Notes: generated by a model not told the origin, from the sequence alone. Positions 16,500 to 26,426 are shown, counted from the stretch's first letter. The stretch is 64,000 bases of DNA from CAVXDY01 sp963760715 (GCA_963760715.1 CAVXDY010000003.1:1054001-1118000); one strand, 5' to 3'. Numbers and translations: made by a program.

Positions 16500-19400
16500 T
16501 CACGCAGACGATCGACCGCGGCTGACCCCGAGCTCGGCGGCGAGCTCGTCGATGCGAGCGAGATAGATCGGCGCGTCGAGCTCGCTCAGGAGGACGCGAG
16601 CGGCATCCAGCTCGACCGACGCGGCCGGGCTCTCACCGAACGCGTGCTGGAGCCTCGCCAGGTCCATGTGCGTCACCGCGAGGTCGAAGCGGCACCCCAT
16701 GCGGCCGAAGGCCGAGCGCGCCTCGTCGAGGCGGCCGCGCGCGCCCGCGAGGTCCTCGGTCGCCAGGCTGACCCGGCCGAGGGCCCTCTGCGCCACGGCG
16801 ACGGCCCACGGGTAGGCGACCCTCTCGCTGAGGCCGAGGGCGCGGCGGGCGGTCTCGCCGGCGGTCGCCGGGTCGCCCGACCAGAGCTGGGCCTCGCTCA
16901 GCCAACCGGTGAGCCACGCGGCAAGACGGCCGTAGCGGAACTCGGTGAGCAGGCCGATGGAGGCCTGGAGCAGGGACGCGGCCTGGACATGGTCGCCCTT
17001 CTCCCGGTAGCTGAAGCCGAGGCTGAACATGCTGAAGGCGCTGTTGAGCGGGTCGGGAGAGCGCTCCAGGCTCTCGGTGCCCTCGGCGATGGCGCGCTCC
17101 CAGTTGCCGCGGGTCGCCTCGTACCAGGCGATCTCCCACCCGGCGTAGCTCTGCAGACGGGGGTCGTCCCGAAGGCGGCCGATCTCCTTCGTGCGGGCGA
17201 CGTTGGCGAGCGCCTCCTCGAAGTCGCCCATGTTGAGGAGGTTCTGCCCGATCCAGGCGTAGGCGTGACCCAGCCACCACCACTCGTCCGTGCGCTCGAG
17301 GGAGGCGGCGGCGGTGCGCCCGTGCTCCGCCCCGTCGGCGAACCGGCCGAGGAAGAAGGCCTCCCGGGCGAGCACGTAGTGCGCCTTGCCGAAGGTGGCG
17401 ACATCGCCCGAGCGCGATGACTCGTGGATGGCACGGGCGATGCTCGTCGCCACCCCGTCGCTGTCGCCGGCATGGGCGTGGGTGTGTCCCATCCACATGT
17501 GGAGGCGCCCGGCCACGTCCGCGTCCTCGAGCCGCGTCGCCCGGGCCTCCACGGCGCGAAGGGCGTCGAGGCTCTCGTCGAACCCGCCCAGGAAGTAGAG
17601 CGAGTACGCCAGGCGAAGGGTGAGCTCGCAGGCCTGGCGGTCGCGGAGGTCGGGCGGCAGGCCCTCGACGTGGCGCAGCGCCTCGCGCAGCGCCTCGGCC
17701 GCCTCCGCGTGGGCGTAGCCCCTCACCGCCGACTCCGCGAAGAGGCCGAGGTACTCCACGGCCTTCTCCGCCCGGGCGGCCTGGGAATAGTGGTGGGCGA
17801 GCCGGTCATAGACCTGGCCGAGGCGGTCGGCGTACAGCGCCTCGTAGGCCGTGCCCGCGGCCTCGTGCAGGCGGCGCCTCCGGCTCGAGAGCAGGCTCTG
17901 ATACGCGACGTCCTGGGTGAGGGCGTGGTTGAAGACGTAGACGGGCTCGCCGTCGCCCTCCTGCTCGTTGATGAACTCCAGGCGCCTCAACTCGGTGAGG
18001 TGGGGATCGAGGCCGCCGGGCCCGCTCCAGACCGCCTCGAGCAGCCGGAGCGGGAACTCGCGCCCCAGCACCGAGGCGGTCTGGAGCACCCTTCGCGGCT
18101 CCTCCGCCAGCCGATCGACGCGCGCCAGCAGCACGTCGTGCACGGTGCCGGGCACGGGGTGCCCCGGGCCGCTCGGAGCGTCGTCGAGCAAGGCCCGGCC
18201 CAGCTCCTCCAGGAAGAAGGGGTTGCCGTCCGCCTTCTGCACGATCGGCTCGAGCGCCTCGGGGTCCGCCGCCCGCTCGCCGAGGACGGCGCGCAGCACC
18301 ACGAGGCTCTCGGCCGGGGTCAGCCGCGGCAGGGCGAGCTGAGTCGCGTACGAGGCCTGCATCCAGGGGGCCTGGTACCCCGGGCGATAGGTGCAGAGGA
18401 GCGCGAGCGGGGCGCCCTGGATGCTCTCCACCAGGCGGGCGAAGAAGTCCTCGGAGACGCGGTCGATCCAGTGGAGGTCCTCGACCACCAGCAGCAGCGG
18501 CCGGCGGCGGCTGCCGGTGAGGCACATCGCCAGCAGGGTCTCGAAGGTCCGCTGCTTGACCGCCTCCGGGGTGAGCTCGGCGGCCGCCCCGCCGCCGTCG
18601 TCCACCCCCATCATCCGCAGCAGCAGCGGCGTGCGGGGCCCGGGGTCGATCCCGAGCTCCGCCAGCCCGTAGGCGGTCTTCGTCTCGACCTCGGCGGGCG
18701 AGTCGCCGTCGGCGATGCCGCAGTTGGCGCGCACGATGTCGGCCAGCGGGACATAGGGGACGGCCGAGCCGTAGGAGAGGCAGCGCCCCTCCAGCACCGT
18801 GAGGCGCTCGGCGGCCAGCGAGCGGCGCAGCTCGGCGACGATGCGCGACTTGCCCATGCCGGGCTCGGCGACGATGCCGACGACCTGACCGCGGCCGGAG
18901 GCGGCCTCGGCCACCAGTTCCTGAAGGGCGGTGAGCTGGCGCTCGCGTCCCACGAAACGCCCTCGGGGCGGTGAGCCGAGACCCTCCAGGGCCGAGCGTC
19001 GCGGCCCGAGCCCCAGCACGCGGTGCGCGACCACGGCCTCGGCCCGCCCGCGGATCGCCAGGGGACCGATCCGCTCGCAGCGGACGTACCCGACCACCTG
19101 CCGGGCGGTCGCGTCGCTGATGAGAATGGTGCCGGGCTCCGCGACCGACTGCAGACGAGCCGCGACGTTGATCGTGTCGCCGATCGCCGTGTGGTCGCCC
19201 TCGGGGTCGTCGCCGAGGCTGCCCACCACCACCGAGCCGCTGTTGAGCCCCATCCGCACCTCGACCGGATCGAGCCCGGGCGGCGTGAGATCGCGCAGCA
19301 GGCGCCGCCTCAGCGCCAGCGCCGCGAGGACCGCCCGGCGCGCGTGATCCTCGTGGGCGGTCGGCACCCCGATCAGGGCCATGAAGCCGTCGCCCATGAA

Positions 19401-19748
19401 GCGGTCGATCGTGCCGCCATAGAACCTCAGCTCCTCCAGCGCCAGGTCCGAGTACCGGCTCAGGAGCGCGTGCATCGCCTCGGCACCGATCAGCTCGGCG
19501 ATCGAGGTCGAGCCGACGATGTCGCAGAAGAGCACCGTCACCGGCTTGTGCTCCCCCTCCGATGCGTCCGGAGCCGGCGGCCCCGGCCCCTGGGCGAGCG
19601 CGCCCCCGCAACCGGTGCAGAACCGCTTGGCGGCGCCGGCCGGCTCACCACACGCCGGGCACCGGCGGCCGAGCGGCGCCCCGCAATCCGCGCAGAACCG
19701 CGAGGCGGCGTCGGCGTCGGCCCCGCAGGCGGGGCAGGTTGCGCCCAT
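16500..19748 (-). CDS. Zinc-ribbon / class III adenylate cyclase / AAA ATPase / TPR regulator
   Basis: About 1082 residues. Two zinc ribbons at the N-terminus ('CPACG...FCADCG', 'CPACG...FCTGCG') are followed by a class III nucleotide cyclase domain ('VTVLFCDIVGSTS', 'RFMGDGFMALIG', 'AIGDTINVAARLQ'), an AAA_16-type ATPase ('RFVGRERQL', P-loop 'AEPGMGKSR', 'LLLVVEDLHWID') and helical TPR-like repeats to the end. It is a common high-GC actinobacterial signalling architecture; cAMP synthesis and ATP-dependent sensing are expected, but targets are unknown. ATG 19748 is chosen over GTG 19766 and 19757 because it has a GGGG box close upstream and places the first Cys normally. Confidence 0.88.
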   Translation of the reverse strand: MGATCPACGADADAASRFCADCGAPLGRRCPACGEPAGAAKRFCTGCGGALAQGPGPPAPDASEGEHKPVTVLFCDIVGSTSIAELIGAEAMHALLSRYSDLALEELRFYGGTIDRFMGDGFMALIGVPTAHEDHARRAVLAALALRRRLLRDLTPPGLDPVEVRMGLNSGSVVVGSLGDDPEGDHTAIGDTINVAARLQSVAEPGTILISDATARQVVGYVRCERIGPLAIRGRAEAVVAHRVLGLGPRRSALEGLGSPPRGRFVGRERQLTALQELVAEAASGRGQVVGIVAEPGMGKSRIVAELRRSLAAERLTVLEGRCLSYGSAVPYVPLADIVRANCGIADGDSPAEVETKTAYGLAELGIDPGPRTPLLLRMMGVDDGGGAAAELTPEAVKQRTFETLLAMCLTGSRRRPLLLVVEDLHWIDRVSEDFFARLVESIQGAPLALLCTYRPGYQAPWMQASYATQLALPRLTPAESLVVLRAVLGERAADPEALEPIVQKADGNPFFLEELGRALLDDAPSGPGHPVPGTVHDVLLARVDRLAEEPRRVLQTASVLGREFPLRLLEAVWSGPGGLDPHLTELRRLEFINEQEGDGEPVYVFNHALTQDVAYQSLLSSRRRRLHEAAGTAYEALYADRLGQVYDRLAHHYSQAARAEKAVEYLGLFAESAVRGYAHAEAAEALREALRHVEGLPPDLRDRQACELTLRLAYSLYFLGGFDESLDALRAVEARATRLEDADVAGRLHMWMGHTHAHAGDSDGVATSIARAIHESSRSGDVATFGKAHYVLAREAFFLGRFADGAEHGRTAAASLERTDEWWWLGHAYAWIGQNLLNMGDFEEALANVARTKEIGRLRDDPRLQSYAGWEIAWYEATRGNWERAIAEGTESLERSPDPLNSAFSMFSLGFSYREKGDHVQAASLLQASIGLLTEFRYGRLAAWLTGWLSEAQLWSGDPATAGETARRALGLSERVAYPWAVAVAQRALGRVSLATEDLAGARGRLDEARSAFGRMGCRFDLAVTHMDLARLQHAFGESPAASVELDAARVLLSELDAPIYLARIDELAAELGVSRGRSSA

Positions 19749-19805
19749 GTGCCCCACGGTAGTCACGGCCCGAACGGTCCGTCAACGAGCGAGCGCCGTC
19801 CTCGT

Positions 19806-21038
19806 TCAGGGCGGAACGGGCGTCGCCAGGCGCACCTCGCCGGATCCCGGGGAGCTCGAGGTCGTCGAGGGCTCCCCCATCCCCCGCTCGAGAAGGGCGC
19901 CGAGGAACAGGAGCAGCACGACGGGCAGGTACTGGGGCTCCGGGGTCGGGGACACCAGCAGGAAGACCGTCGTCGCGAGGAGCATCGCCGTCAGGATGCG
20001 AAATCGCGGCGCCAGGAGGACCGCGATCGTCAGCGTCCCGACGGCGAGGACCGGGAAGGCCCGCTCCAGCCGGGCCCAGGTGAGCAGGCCCGAGACGACG
20101 TTGGGGTAGTACGTCGTGAGCTTCGCGCGCTGGTCGAGCTCCACGTTGAACAGGAGCGTGCTGCGCAGGACGCTCGCCGGGCCGAACGGCAGGCAGAGCG
20201 CGAGGGCGGTGCCGAGGGGAACGAGGAGGTCGGCGGCGGCGGCGGCGAGCACCCGCCCGCGCGGTACGGGCGACGATCGCCGAGCGGCGCGAACGCGGGC
20301 GACGGTGGTCCACCACCACCAGACCGCGAAGAGCGGGATCACGACGAACTTCGTGAGCAGCCCGATGCCGAAGAGCGCCCAGAGCACCGGCCGGCGCCAC
20401 CGGCGCTCGCCCCGCATCTCCAGGAGGAGGACCGCGACGATCGCCCCGGTCACCACCATCGTCATCGCGATCGTGGTCTGCAGCTCCCACAGCACGAGGA
20501 ACGGGACGAACGCGAGCATCCACCGACGGCGGCCGGGCTGTGCGGCGAGGAACAGGAGCGCGAACGCGATGGCGCCGCCGCAGATCAGGGTCACGGCGAG
20601 GATGGAGACGCCCCAGCCCCCGGCGAGCCACTGGACCGCCTGGTACGACCAGATCTCGGCCGGCGGGTAGTTGAAGTCCCCGAGGCGCAGGCCCCGTGGG
20701 GTGTAGTGGACGATGCAGTTGCAGGTGTAGGGATTGGTGCCCTGCGAAAGGGCGACGAAGAGCGACCGGTAGGTGCGGATCACCTCGGCGTTGGCGTCGA
20801 GGCCCAGCGCCCGGGCCACGCTCCCCACCAGCCCCACCGCCGCGATCGCGACCAGGACGAGGCGGCGGCTCATGAAGGACGGCCGCGCCGCCCAGGCGAG
20901 CCAGACCACGAACAGCCCCCCGGCCACCTCGAGCCCGAGGAGGTACTCGCTGCCGGACGCGATCGGGTGCCGCCACCACAGCACCGCCGCCACCGTGAGG
21001 GGGAGTGCGAGCAGGGCGGGGCCGATGTTGCGTCGCAA
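19806..21038 (-). CDS. Polytopic membrane protein, GT87/DUF2029-like mannosyltransferase candidate
   Basis: 410 residues with about ten hydrophobic segments and short charged loops. The first large extracytoplasmic loop reads 'GTNPYTCNC' and 'DFNYPPAEIWSY', similar to the NPY and YPP motifs of polyprenol-phosphate-mannose-dependent C-type glycosyltransferases (GT87). Such enzymes add mannose or arabinose to envelope glycans outside the membrane. The tail after residue 385 is Ser/Gly-rich and probably cytoplasmic. It lies upstream (in transcription) of the cyclase gene with 57 bp between them, and next to uppP, which fits envelope-glycan work. The family call is moderate. Confidence 0.65.
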   Translation of the reverse strand: MRRNIGPALLALPLTVAAVLWWRHPIASGSEYLLGLEVAGGLFVVWLAWAARPSFMSRRLVLVAIAAVGLVGSVARALGLDANAEVIRTYRSLFVALSQGTNPYTCNCIVHYTPRGLRLGDFNYPPAEIWSYQAVQWLAGGWGVSILAVTLICGGAIAFALLFLAAQPGRRRWMLAFVPFLVLWELQTTIAMTMVVTGAIVAVLLLEMRGERRWRRPVLWALFGIGLLTKFVVIPLFAVWWWWTTVARVRAARRSSPVPRGRVLAAAAADLLVPLGTALALCLPFGPASVLRSTLLFNVELDQRAKLTTYYPNVVSGLLTWARLERAFPVLAVGTLTIAVLLAPRFRILTAMLLATTVFLLVSPTPEPQYLPVVLLLFLGALLERGMGEPSTTSSSPGSGEVRLATPVPP

Positions 21039-21137
21039 CAGCGCCGGCGCCGATCCAACGCGCAGGGCGGGCGCGGAGGAAGGGCGGGGGGGCGCTGCGT
21101 GTTGTCTCAGGACGCTCAGATTCGCTTCGCGATCAGC

Positions 21138-21998
21138 TCACGAGACTGCCAGGTAGACCGCCGATGCCGCGCCGGCCACCAGGCAGTAGACGGCGAACGG
21201 GACCAGGGTCCGGGTCTCGAAATACTTCATCAGGAATCGAACGGAAAGATAGGCCGTGACCGCCGCACAGAGCGCCGCGACCAATGCGGGTCCGCGAACG
21301 CCGTTCCCCTGCGGCCCGAACAGGTCGGGCAGCTTCAGCAGCGCGGCCGCGCCGATGATCGGGGTGGCGAGCAGGAAGGCGTAGCGGGCCGCGTCCTCGT
21401 TGGAGAGGCCCGCCAGCAGACCCCCGGCCATCGTCACCCCGGACCGGGAGATGCCGGGGATGAGGGCCAGGGCCTGGGCGGTGCCCACGCCGAAGGCGGA
21501 CCCCCAGGTCAGGCGCTCGGCGATCCGGGCATCCCCGTCACCCTCCTCCCGGGCCGGCGCACGCCGCCGGAGCCGCTCGGCGCCGAGCAGGATCACCCCG
21601 TTGATCATCAGGAACACGGCCGCGGAGGTCGGCGAGGCGAACAGGCTGCGGAGGGGATGCTCGAGCAGAAGGCCGAGGACCCCCGCCGGGATGGTGCCGA
21701 CGACGAGCAGCCAGCCGAGCACCGCGTCGGGGTCCCCCTGATCGATCGAGCGATTGCCGAGGCTGCGGCCGAGGCCGTGGACGATGCGCACCCAATCTCG
21801 CCAGAAGAAGCCCAGAAGCACCAGGGCGGTGGCGAGATGGGTTGCGACGAGGAACGTGATGAAGAACTCGTCGTTCTGGTGGATGTCCCAGCCGAGCAGG
21901 CCGGGGAGGATGACGCTGTGACCGAGGCTCGAGATGGGAAAGAGCTCGGAGAAGCCCTGGAGGAGGCCGAGGATGATCGCCTGGCCATAGCCGATCAC
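21138..21998 (-). CDS. uppP: Undecaprenyl-diphosphatase
   Basis: 286 residues, about eight membrane segments. Both active-site signatures are clear: 'GFSELFPISSLGHSVILP' near the N-terminus (Glu and the PISS-x-GH loop) and 'PGISRSGVTMAGGLL' in the second half. The enzyme dephosphorylates undecaprenyl pyrophosphate to recycle the lipid carrier for peptidoglycan and other glycans, and can confer bacitracin resistance. It clusters with a GT87-like transferase, a UPF0104-like protein and a DedA protein, all connected with polyprenol or envelope lipids. Confidence 0.95.
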   Translation of the reverse strand: MIGYGQAIILGLLQGFSELFPISSLGHSVILPGLLGWDIHQNDEFFITFLVATHLATALVLLGFFWRDWVRIVHGLGRSLGNRSIDQGDPDAVLGWLLVVGTIPAGVLGLLLEHPLRSLFASPTSAAVFLMINGVILLGAERLRRRAPAREEGDGDARIAERLTWGSAFGVGTAQALALIPGISRSGVTMAGGLLAGLSNEDAARYAFLLATPIIGAAALLKLPDLFGPQGNGVRGPALVAALCAAVTAYLSVRFLMKYFETRTLVPFAVYCLVAGAASAVYLAVS

Positions 21999-22026
21999 CA
22001 GGACGTGCTCGGCGCGGTGATCGCCC

Positions 22027-22272
22027 TCAACGGCTCGAACCGGAGCGCGAGGGGCCGCTCCGGAACCAGGCGAAGGCGAACAGCGCCAGCGCGACGACGG
22101 CCGCGGCGATCCCGTGTTTCACGTGGTGCTCCGCGGATCCGGCCTTGTGGCCGGGAAAGAAGCCCGGCAGAGCGCCGGCCGTTTCCGTCCAGTAGACGAC
22201 GGCCACGACGAGGAGAGCGACGCCGAGAACTGCGGCGGCGATCGCGAGCATGCGGTCCTGCGATGGGGTCAT
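22027..22272 (-). CDS. Small two-TM membrane protein
   Basis: 81 residues with two hydrophobic helices ('MLAIAAAVLGVALLVVAVVYW' region and 'GIAAAVVALALFAFAWF') joined by a His-containing loop 'PGHKAGSAEHHVKHG'. The C-terminus is short and basic. I do not recognise a named family. It stands 28 bp upstream of uppP on the same strand and so may be co-transcribed with it. The His cluster in the loop might bind metal, but that is speculation. Confidence 0.7.
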   Translation of the reverse strand: MTPSQDRMLAIAAAVLGVALLVVAVVYWTETAGALPGFFPGHKAGSAEHHVKHGIAAAVVALALFAFAWFRSGPSRSGSSR

Positions 22273-22419
22273 CTGTCTCCTTTGTCAGAGGTCGGCGCGC
22301 GCCGGTCGGTCTCGGCCTCGGGGGACACCGAGCCCGGCGCGCGCCGCGGAGCAGAGAACCAGCGGCCGATGAGACGGGCATGAGAGTGGCCCGTGGATGC
22401 GCGCGGGCCGGGCCCGCGG

Positions 22420-23397
22420 TCAGGGAAGCGCGCGCTCCGACCGGCGGAGAACGGCCAGCGAGAGGCCCTCGCGGGCGGCGAAGACGAGACCGAAGCCGAT
22501 GCCGGCGATCGACTCGACGGCCTGGATCCCGAGGCCCAGGCTGAGACCGGTGGCCGAGGCGATCCCGTAGGGGACGAGGGCGAGGGCCACGGCGGCCTGG
22601 TAGGCCCCGACGCCCCCGGGCCAGAGCGGGAAGGCGAGGACGCCGTTGACGACCACCAGCACCAGAGCCGACGCGAGGAGCGGGACGGGGGCCGAGAACG
22701 CTCGCAGGGTCAGGTCGATCACGAGCAGCTGAGCGACCCAGCCGGCGAGCTGCAGAGCGCCGGCCCGCAGGGCGACGCGGGGCTCGTGGAGCGCGGCGAG
22801 CCCGTCACGGGCAAGGGCGGTCAGCCAGAGCAGACGGCCGGACGGCGCCCGCAACCGGACCCGGCGGCTGACGAGGACGGCGGCGGCGATGCCGATGAGC
22901 CCGACGGCGACGAGCCCGAGGGTGCCGGCGGTGAGCCACGCGGGCACCTGCCCGGCCGTGAGGACGATCCCGACCAGGATGGCGAACGCCAGCACGTCCA
23001 GGCAGCGCTGCGCCAGCACCGAGCCGGCGACGCCTCCCCAGTGCCCGGTGCCCGGCGGAAGCCTCCGGGTGGCGACGAGCACCCGTGCCGCGTCCCCGGC
23101 TCGCGCCGGCAGCAGCGTGTTGCCGAGGAGCCCGACGCTGTAGGCGGAGAGGCAGTTGACGTGACCCGGCGACGGCGCCGAGGCGGGGCGTCCCAGCAGC
23201 ACCCGCCAGGCCTCGGCGCGGAACCCGATGGATGCGGCGTTGGCGAGGAGCGCCAGGCTGAGCCATGGCCAGGAGACGTCCGCAAGGGCCCCGAGGATCG
23301 CGCCCGGCCGCGGGGGATGCCGGTCCAGCGCCAGGCCGAACGCCAGGGCGATCGCGAGGGCGAGGCCGACGAGGCCCGCGCGGCCGCGGGGCTGCAT
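22420..23397 (-). CDS. UPF0104 / lysylphosphatidylglycerol synthase TM-region-like flippase
   Basis: About 325 residues with eight or so membrane helices. The conserved segments 'AYSVGLLGNTLLPARAGDAARV' (in part) and 'PLWPGGVGAYQAAVALAL' are typical of the UPF0104 family, the membrane half of MprF-like proteins. These proteins move or sense lipids; soluble synthase domains are absent here. ATG 23397 is chosen because the 25 extra codons up to TTG 23472 are not membrane-like and the earlier start lacks a ribosome-binding site. It is divergent from the response-regulator gene, with about 250 bp between them that may hold promoters. Confidence 0.75.
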   Translation of the reverse strand: MQPRGRAGLVGLALAIALAFGLALDRHPPRPGAILGALADVSWPWLSLALLANAASIGFRAEAWRVLLGRPASAPSPGHVNCLSAYSVGLLGNTLLPARAGDAARVLVATRRLPPGTGHWGGVAGSVLAQRCLDVLAFAILVGIVLTAGQVPAWLTAGTLGLVAVGLIGIAAAVLVSRRVRLRAPSGRLLWLTALARDGLAALHEPRVALRAGALQLAGWVAQLLVIDLTLRAFSAPVPLLASALVLVVVNGVLAFPLWPGGVGAYQAAVALALVPYGIASATGLSLGLGIQAVESIAGIGFGLVFAAREGLSLAVLRRSERALP

Positions 23398-23647
23398 CGT
23401 CGTCCACCACTGACCGCCGCGAGGCCCCGCCGTGTGGATCGGGACTGGACCACTTGTCGTCACCACCGCCAAGGAGAGCCGATCCGGATGAAAGGAGGAT
23501 GAGACGGGGCCGGGCAGGGGGGTCGCCGAGGCTCATGCGCCTCTCATCCAGCGCGCCTAGCGTCCGTGACGATGACCCCCGATGCCTGAAAGCATCCGGT
23601 CCGAGGCGCCTAGACTGCCAGGACTCTGCGTCCACGCGGGGAGTCCG

Positions 23648-24343
23648 ATGCGCATCCTGGTCGTCGAGGACGATCCGAAGATGGCGGGGCTGCTCCTGAG
23701 GGGGTTGACCACCGAGGGGATCGCAGCCGACGGGGCCGACAACGGCGAGGATGCGGTCTGGATGGCGGCGTCCACCGAGTACGACGCGATCATCCTCGAC
23801 GTGATGCTGCCGGGGATCGACGGCTTCGAGGCCTGCCGCCGCCTGCGGGCGGCCAACGTCTGGACGCCGGTCCTGATGCTGACGGCCCGTGACGGCGTCG
23901 AGGATCGCGTCGCCGGCCTCGACGGCGGGGCCGACGACTACCTCCTGAAGCCCTTCGCCTTCGCGGAGCTGCTCGCGCGCCTGCGCGCGGTCATCCGGCG
24001 CGGCCCGGTCGAGCGCCCGACGAGCCTGGTCGTCGGCTCGCTCCGTCTCGATCCGGCACGGCGCCAGGCCTGGCGCTCCGACACGCCGATCGGCCTCTCG
24101 GCGACCGAGTTCTCACTGCTCGAGGCGTTCATGCGCCGGCCCGGTCGGGTCCTCTCCCGCTTCCAGCTCCTCGAGAAGGTCTGGTCGGGCGGCTACGAGA
24201 ACCGCTCGAACGTCGTCAACGTCTACGTGCGCTACCTGCGGGAGAAGATCGACCGCCCCTTCGGCGTGGTGTCGATCGAGACCGTCCGCGGGAGCGGATA
24301 CATGCTGCGAACGGACGGGGGATGCCCAGCCGCATGCCGATAA
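23648..24343 (+). CDS. OmpR/PhoB-family response regulator
   Basis: 231 residues. Receiver domain: acidic pocket 'VVEDD', phospho-acceptor Asp51 in 'IILDVMLPG', and the Lys in 'LLKPFAF'. The C-terminal winged helix ends 'VSIETVRGSGYML', the usual OmpR-type wing. It should bind DNA after phosphorylation by the kinase encoded immediately downstream, whose start overlaps this gene by 22 bp. ATG 23648 begins the canonical 'MRILVVEDD'; the 22 codons upstream are not part of the fold. The target genes are probably the neighbouring envelope genes, which is inference. Confidence 0.92.
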   Translation: MRILVVEDDPKMAGLLLRGLTTEGIAADGADNGEDAVWMAASTEYDAIILDVMLPGIDGFEACRRLRAANVWTPVLMLTARDGVEDRVAGLDGGADDYLLKPFAFAELLARLRAVIRRGPVERPTSLVVGSLRLDPARRQAWRSDTPIGLSATEFSLLEAFMRRPGRVLSRFQLLEKVWSGGYENRSNVVNVYVRYLREKIDRPFGVVSIETVRGSGYMLRTDGGCPAACR

Positions 24344-25756
24344 GGCTGCGCCTCACGCTGGCGTTCGCGGGGGTCATGGCGGTCGTCCTCCTCGGTGCCG
24401 CGCTTCTCATCCGGTTCAGCCTCGCCCGCGACCTCGACGAGTCGATCCGCCAATCCCTCCTGACGCGAGCGGCGGACGTGGGCGCGCTCGCGACGGACGC
24501 CGGCCAGGCCCGGGCCGCGGGGGGGCCGAGCCTGCTCACCGAGCGGGGCGCGACGCTCGCGCAGATCCTGGACCGGGACGGAACGATCGTCGACGCGACC
24601 CCTCTGCTGCGGTCGGCGCCGCTCATCAGCCCCCGGGAGCTCGCGTCCGCGGAGCGGGCTCCGCTGCTGATCGACCGGCGGAGCGTCGCCGGGGCGAACG
24701 GCGGCGCGCGACTGCTCGCGACCCTCGCGCACGATGGCCCCGGGCCACCGCGGGTCGTCGTGGTCGGGGCCTCGCTGGGCGAGCGCGACGAGGCCGTCAA
24801 CAACCTGAGCCTCCTCCTCGCCATCGGCGGCCCGGTGGCGCTCCTGCTCGCGTCGGCGGCCGGCTACGGGCTTGCCGCGGCGGCACTCCGGCCCGTGGAG
24901 GCCATGAGGCGACGCGCGGCGGAGATCACCGGAGGTCGAACACGGCGAGCGGCTGCCGGTGCCCGCGCCGCGCGACGAGATCCGCCGGCTGGGCGAGACG
25001 CTGAACGACATGCTCGCCCGGATCGACGCGGCGCTCGCCCACGAGCGGGCCTTCGTCGCCGATGCCAGCCACGAGCTCCGGATGCCCCTGGCGGTCATCA
25101 AGACCGAGCTCGAGTTCGCGCGCCGCGACGACCAGTCGATGGAGGAGCTTCGTGCGGCCATCGTCTCGGTGGACGAGGAGGCCGACCGTCTGACCCGCCT
25201 CACCGAGAACCTCCTCACGATCGCCCGGTCGGACCAGGGCGGGCCCGTGGTCCACCGGCAGCCGCTCGTCGTCGGCGAGCTGCTGCGGGGGGTCGCCGAC
25301 CGGTTCGCGGCGCGAGCATCCATCGCCGATCGCGCGATCTCCGTCGAGGGCGAGGGCGAAGGCGACGGCGCGGAGTGCATCCTGGCCGACCGGATCCTCC
25401 TGGAGCAGGCGATCGGGAACCTCGTGGAGAACTCGCTCCGGTACGGGGCGGGCGAGATCCGGCTCTGGTCCCGCTCCGAGGATGCCGGCTTGGAGCTGCA
25501 CGTCGGAGACCAGGGACCCGGGCTGCCGCCGGGGTTCTCGGGGATGGCCTTCGACCGCTTCACACGAGGCGACGCGGCACGCGGCCGCGGCGGCGCGGGG
25601 CTGGGACTCTCGATCGTGCGCGCCGTGGCGCGCGCGCATGGCGGAGAGGCCCACCTGCGGAACCTCGAGCCCACGGGCCTCGACGCCTGGATCGCGCTTC
25701 CGAAGGTCGCCGACGCATCCCCGGCTCTCACCGAGTTCTCATCGGCGTCCGACTGA
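24322..25756 (+). pseudogene. Sensor histidine kinase broken by a frameshift in HAMP
   Basis: Two frames make one kinase of about 478 residues. Frame 1 (24322 to about 24930) has TM1 'LTLAFAGVMAVVLLGAALL', a periplasmic loop of about 135 residues, TM2 and the HAMP start 'PVEAMRRRAAEIT'. The second frame continues 'EVEHGERLPVPAPRDEIRRL', then the H-box 'ADASHELRMPLAV' (His at 25070), N-box 'GNLVENSLRYG', and G-boxes 'GDQGPGLPPGF' and 'GGAGLGLSIV'. Dropping one G at about 24931 restores the frame. All catalytic boxes are intact, so either the gene is freshly broken or the base is an assembly error. The response regulator just upstream is its partner. Confidence 0.88.
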
Positions 25757-25769
25757 CTCCCTGACACCC

Positions 25770-26426
25770 GTGCCCGACATCACCGCCCCACTCGTCAACT
25801 TCGCCACCGATCAGATCGGGTCGTACGGCGTGCTGGCGGTGTTCCTGCTGATGATCCTCGAGAGCGCCTGCATCCCGGTGCCGAGCGAGGCGATCATGCT
25901 CTACGGCGGGTTCCTCGTCGGCCAGGGCCAGGAGAGCCTCTGGCTGATCGTGGGCGCGGGGGTGCTCGGCAACGTGATCGGCTCGTGGATCGCGTACGCC
26001 GTCGGGCGCTACAAGGGCCGTGAGTGGGCCCTTCGGTGGCACTGGCTGCACATCACGCCGAAGCGGCTGGACTCGGCCGATCGATGGTTCGCCCGATACG
26101 GCAGCTGGGCGGTGCTCCTGTCGCGATGCATCCCCATCGTCCGCACCTTCATCTCGCTGCCGGCGGGGATCGCGCGCATGCCGTTCTGGCGCTTCACCTG
26201 GCTCACCCTGCTCGGATCCCTGCCCTGGGTCCTGGCGCTGGCCCTCGCCGGACGCGCCGTCGGCGACAACTGGGACCATCTCCAGCACCAGCTCCACTAC
26301 TTCGACTACGCGCTCGTGCTCGCCGTGATCGGGGGCCTCGCCTACCTGATCATCCGTCATCGCCGCCGGCAGAGGCCGGGCCGCGCGATCTCGCCGGCCC
26401 TGGCCCCCGAGGAGGAGTCCTCCTAG
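25770..26426 (+). CDS. DedA-family membrane protein
   Basis: 218 residues. The DedA signatures are present: 'ILESACIPVPSEAIM' with the acidic and proline residues of the first re-entrant loop, and 'SRCIPIVRTFISLPAG' of the second. DedA (SNARE-associated/VTT) proteins support envelope homeostasis, and some members recycle undecaprenyl phosphate. That fits uppP and the two-component system next door. GTG 25770 follows the kinase stop by 13 bp, so co-transcription is likely. The C-terminal tail after the last helix is basic then acidic ('APEEESS'). Confidence 0.9.
   Translation: MPDITAPLVNFATDQIGSYGVLAVFLLMILESACIPVPSEAIMLYGGFLVGQGQESLWLIVGAGVLGNVIGSWIAYAVGRYKGREWALRWHWLHITPKRLDSADRWFARYGSWAVLLSRCIPIVRTFISLPAGIARMPFWRFTWLTLLGSLPWVLALALAGRAVGDNWDHLQHQLHYFDYALVLAVIGGLAYLIIRHRRRQRPGRAISPALAPEEESS

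Noticed and set aside
18500..19018. + strand frame over the cyclase gene
   Set aside because: Composition is shadow-like and the opposite strand has well-conserved ATPase motifs.
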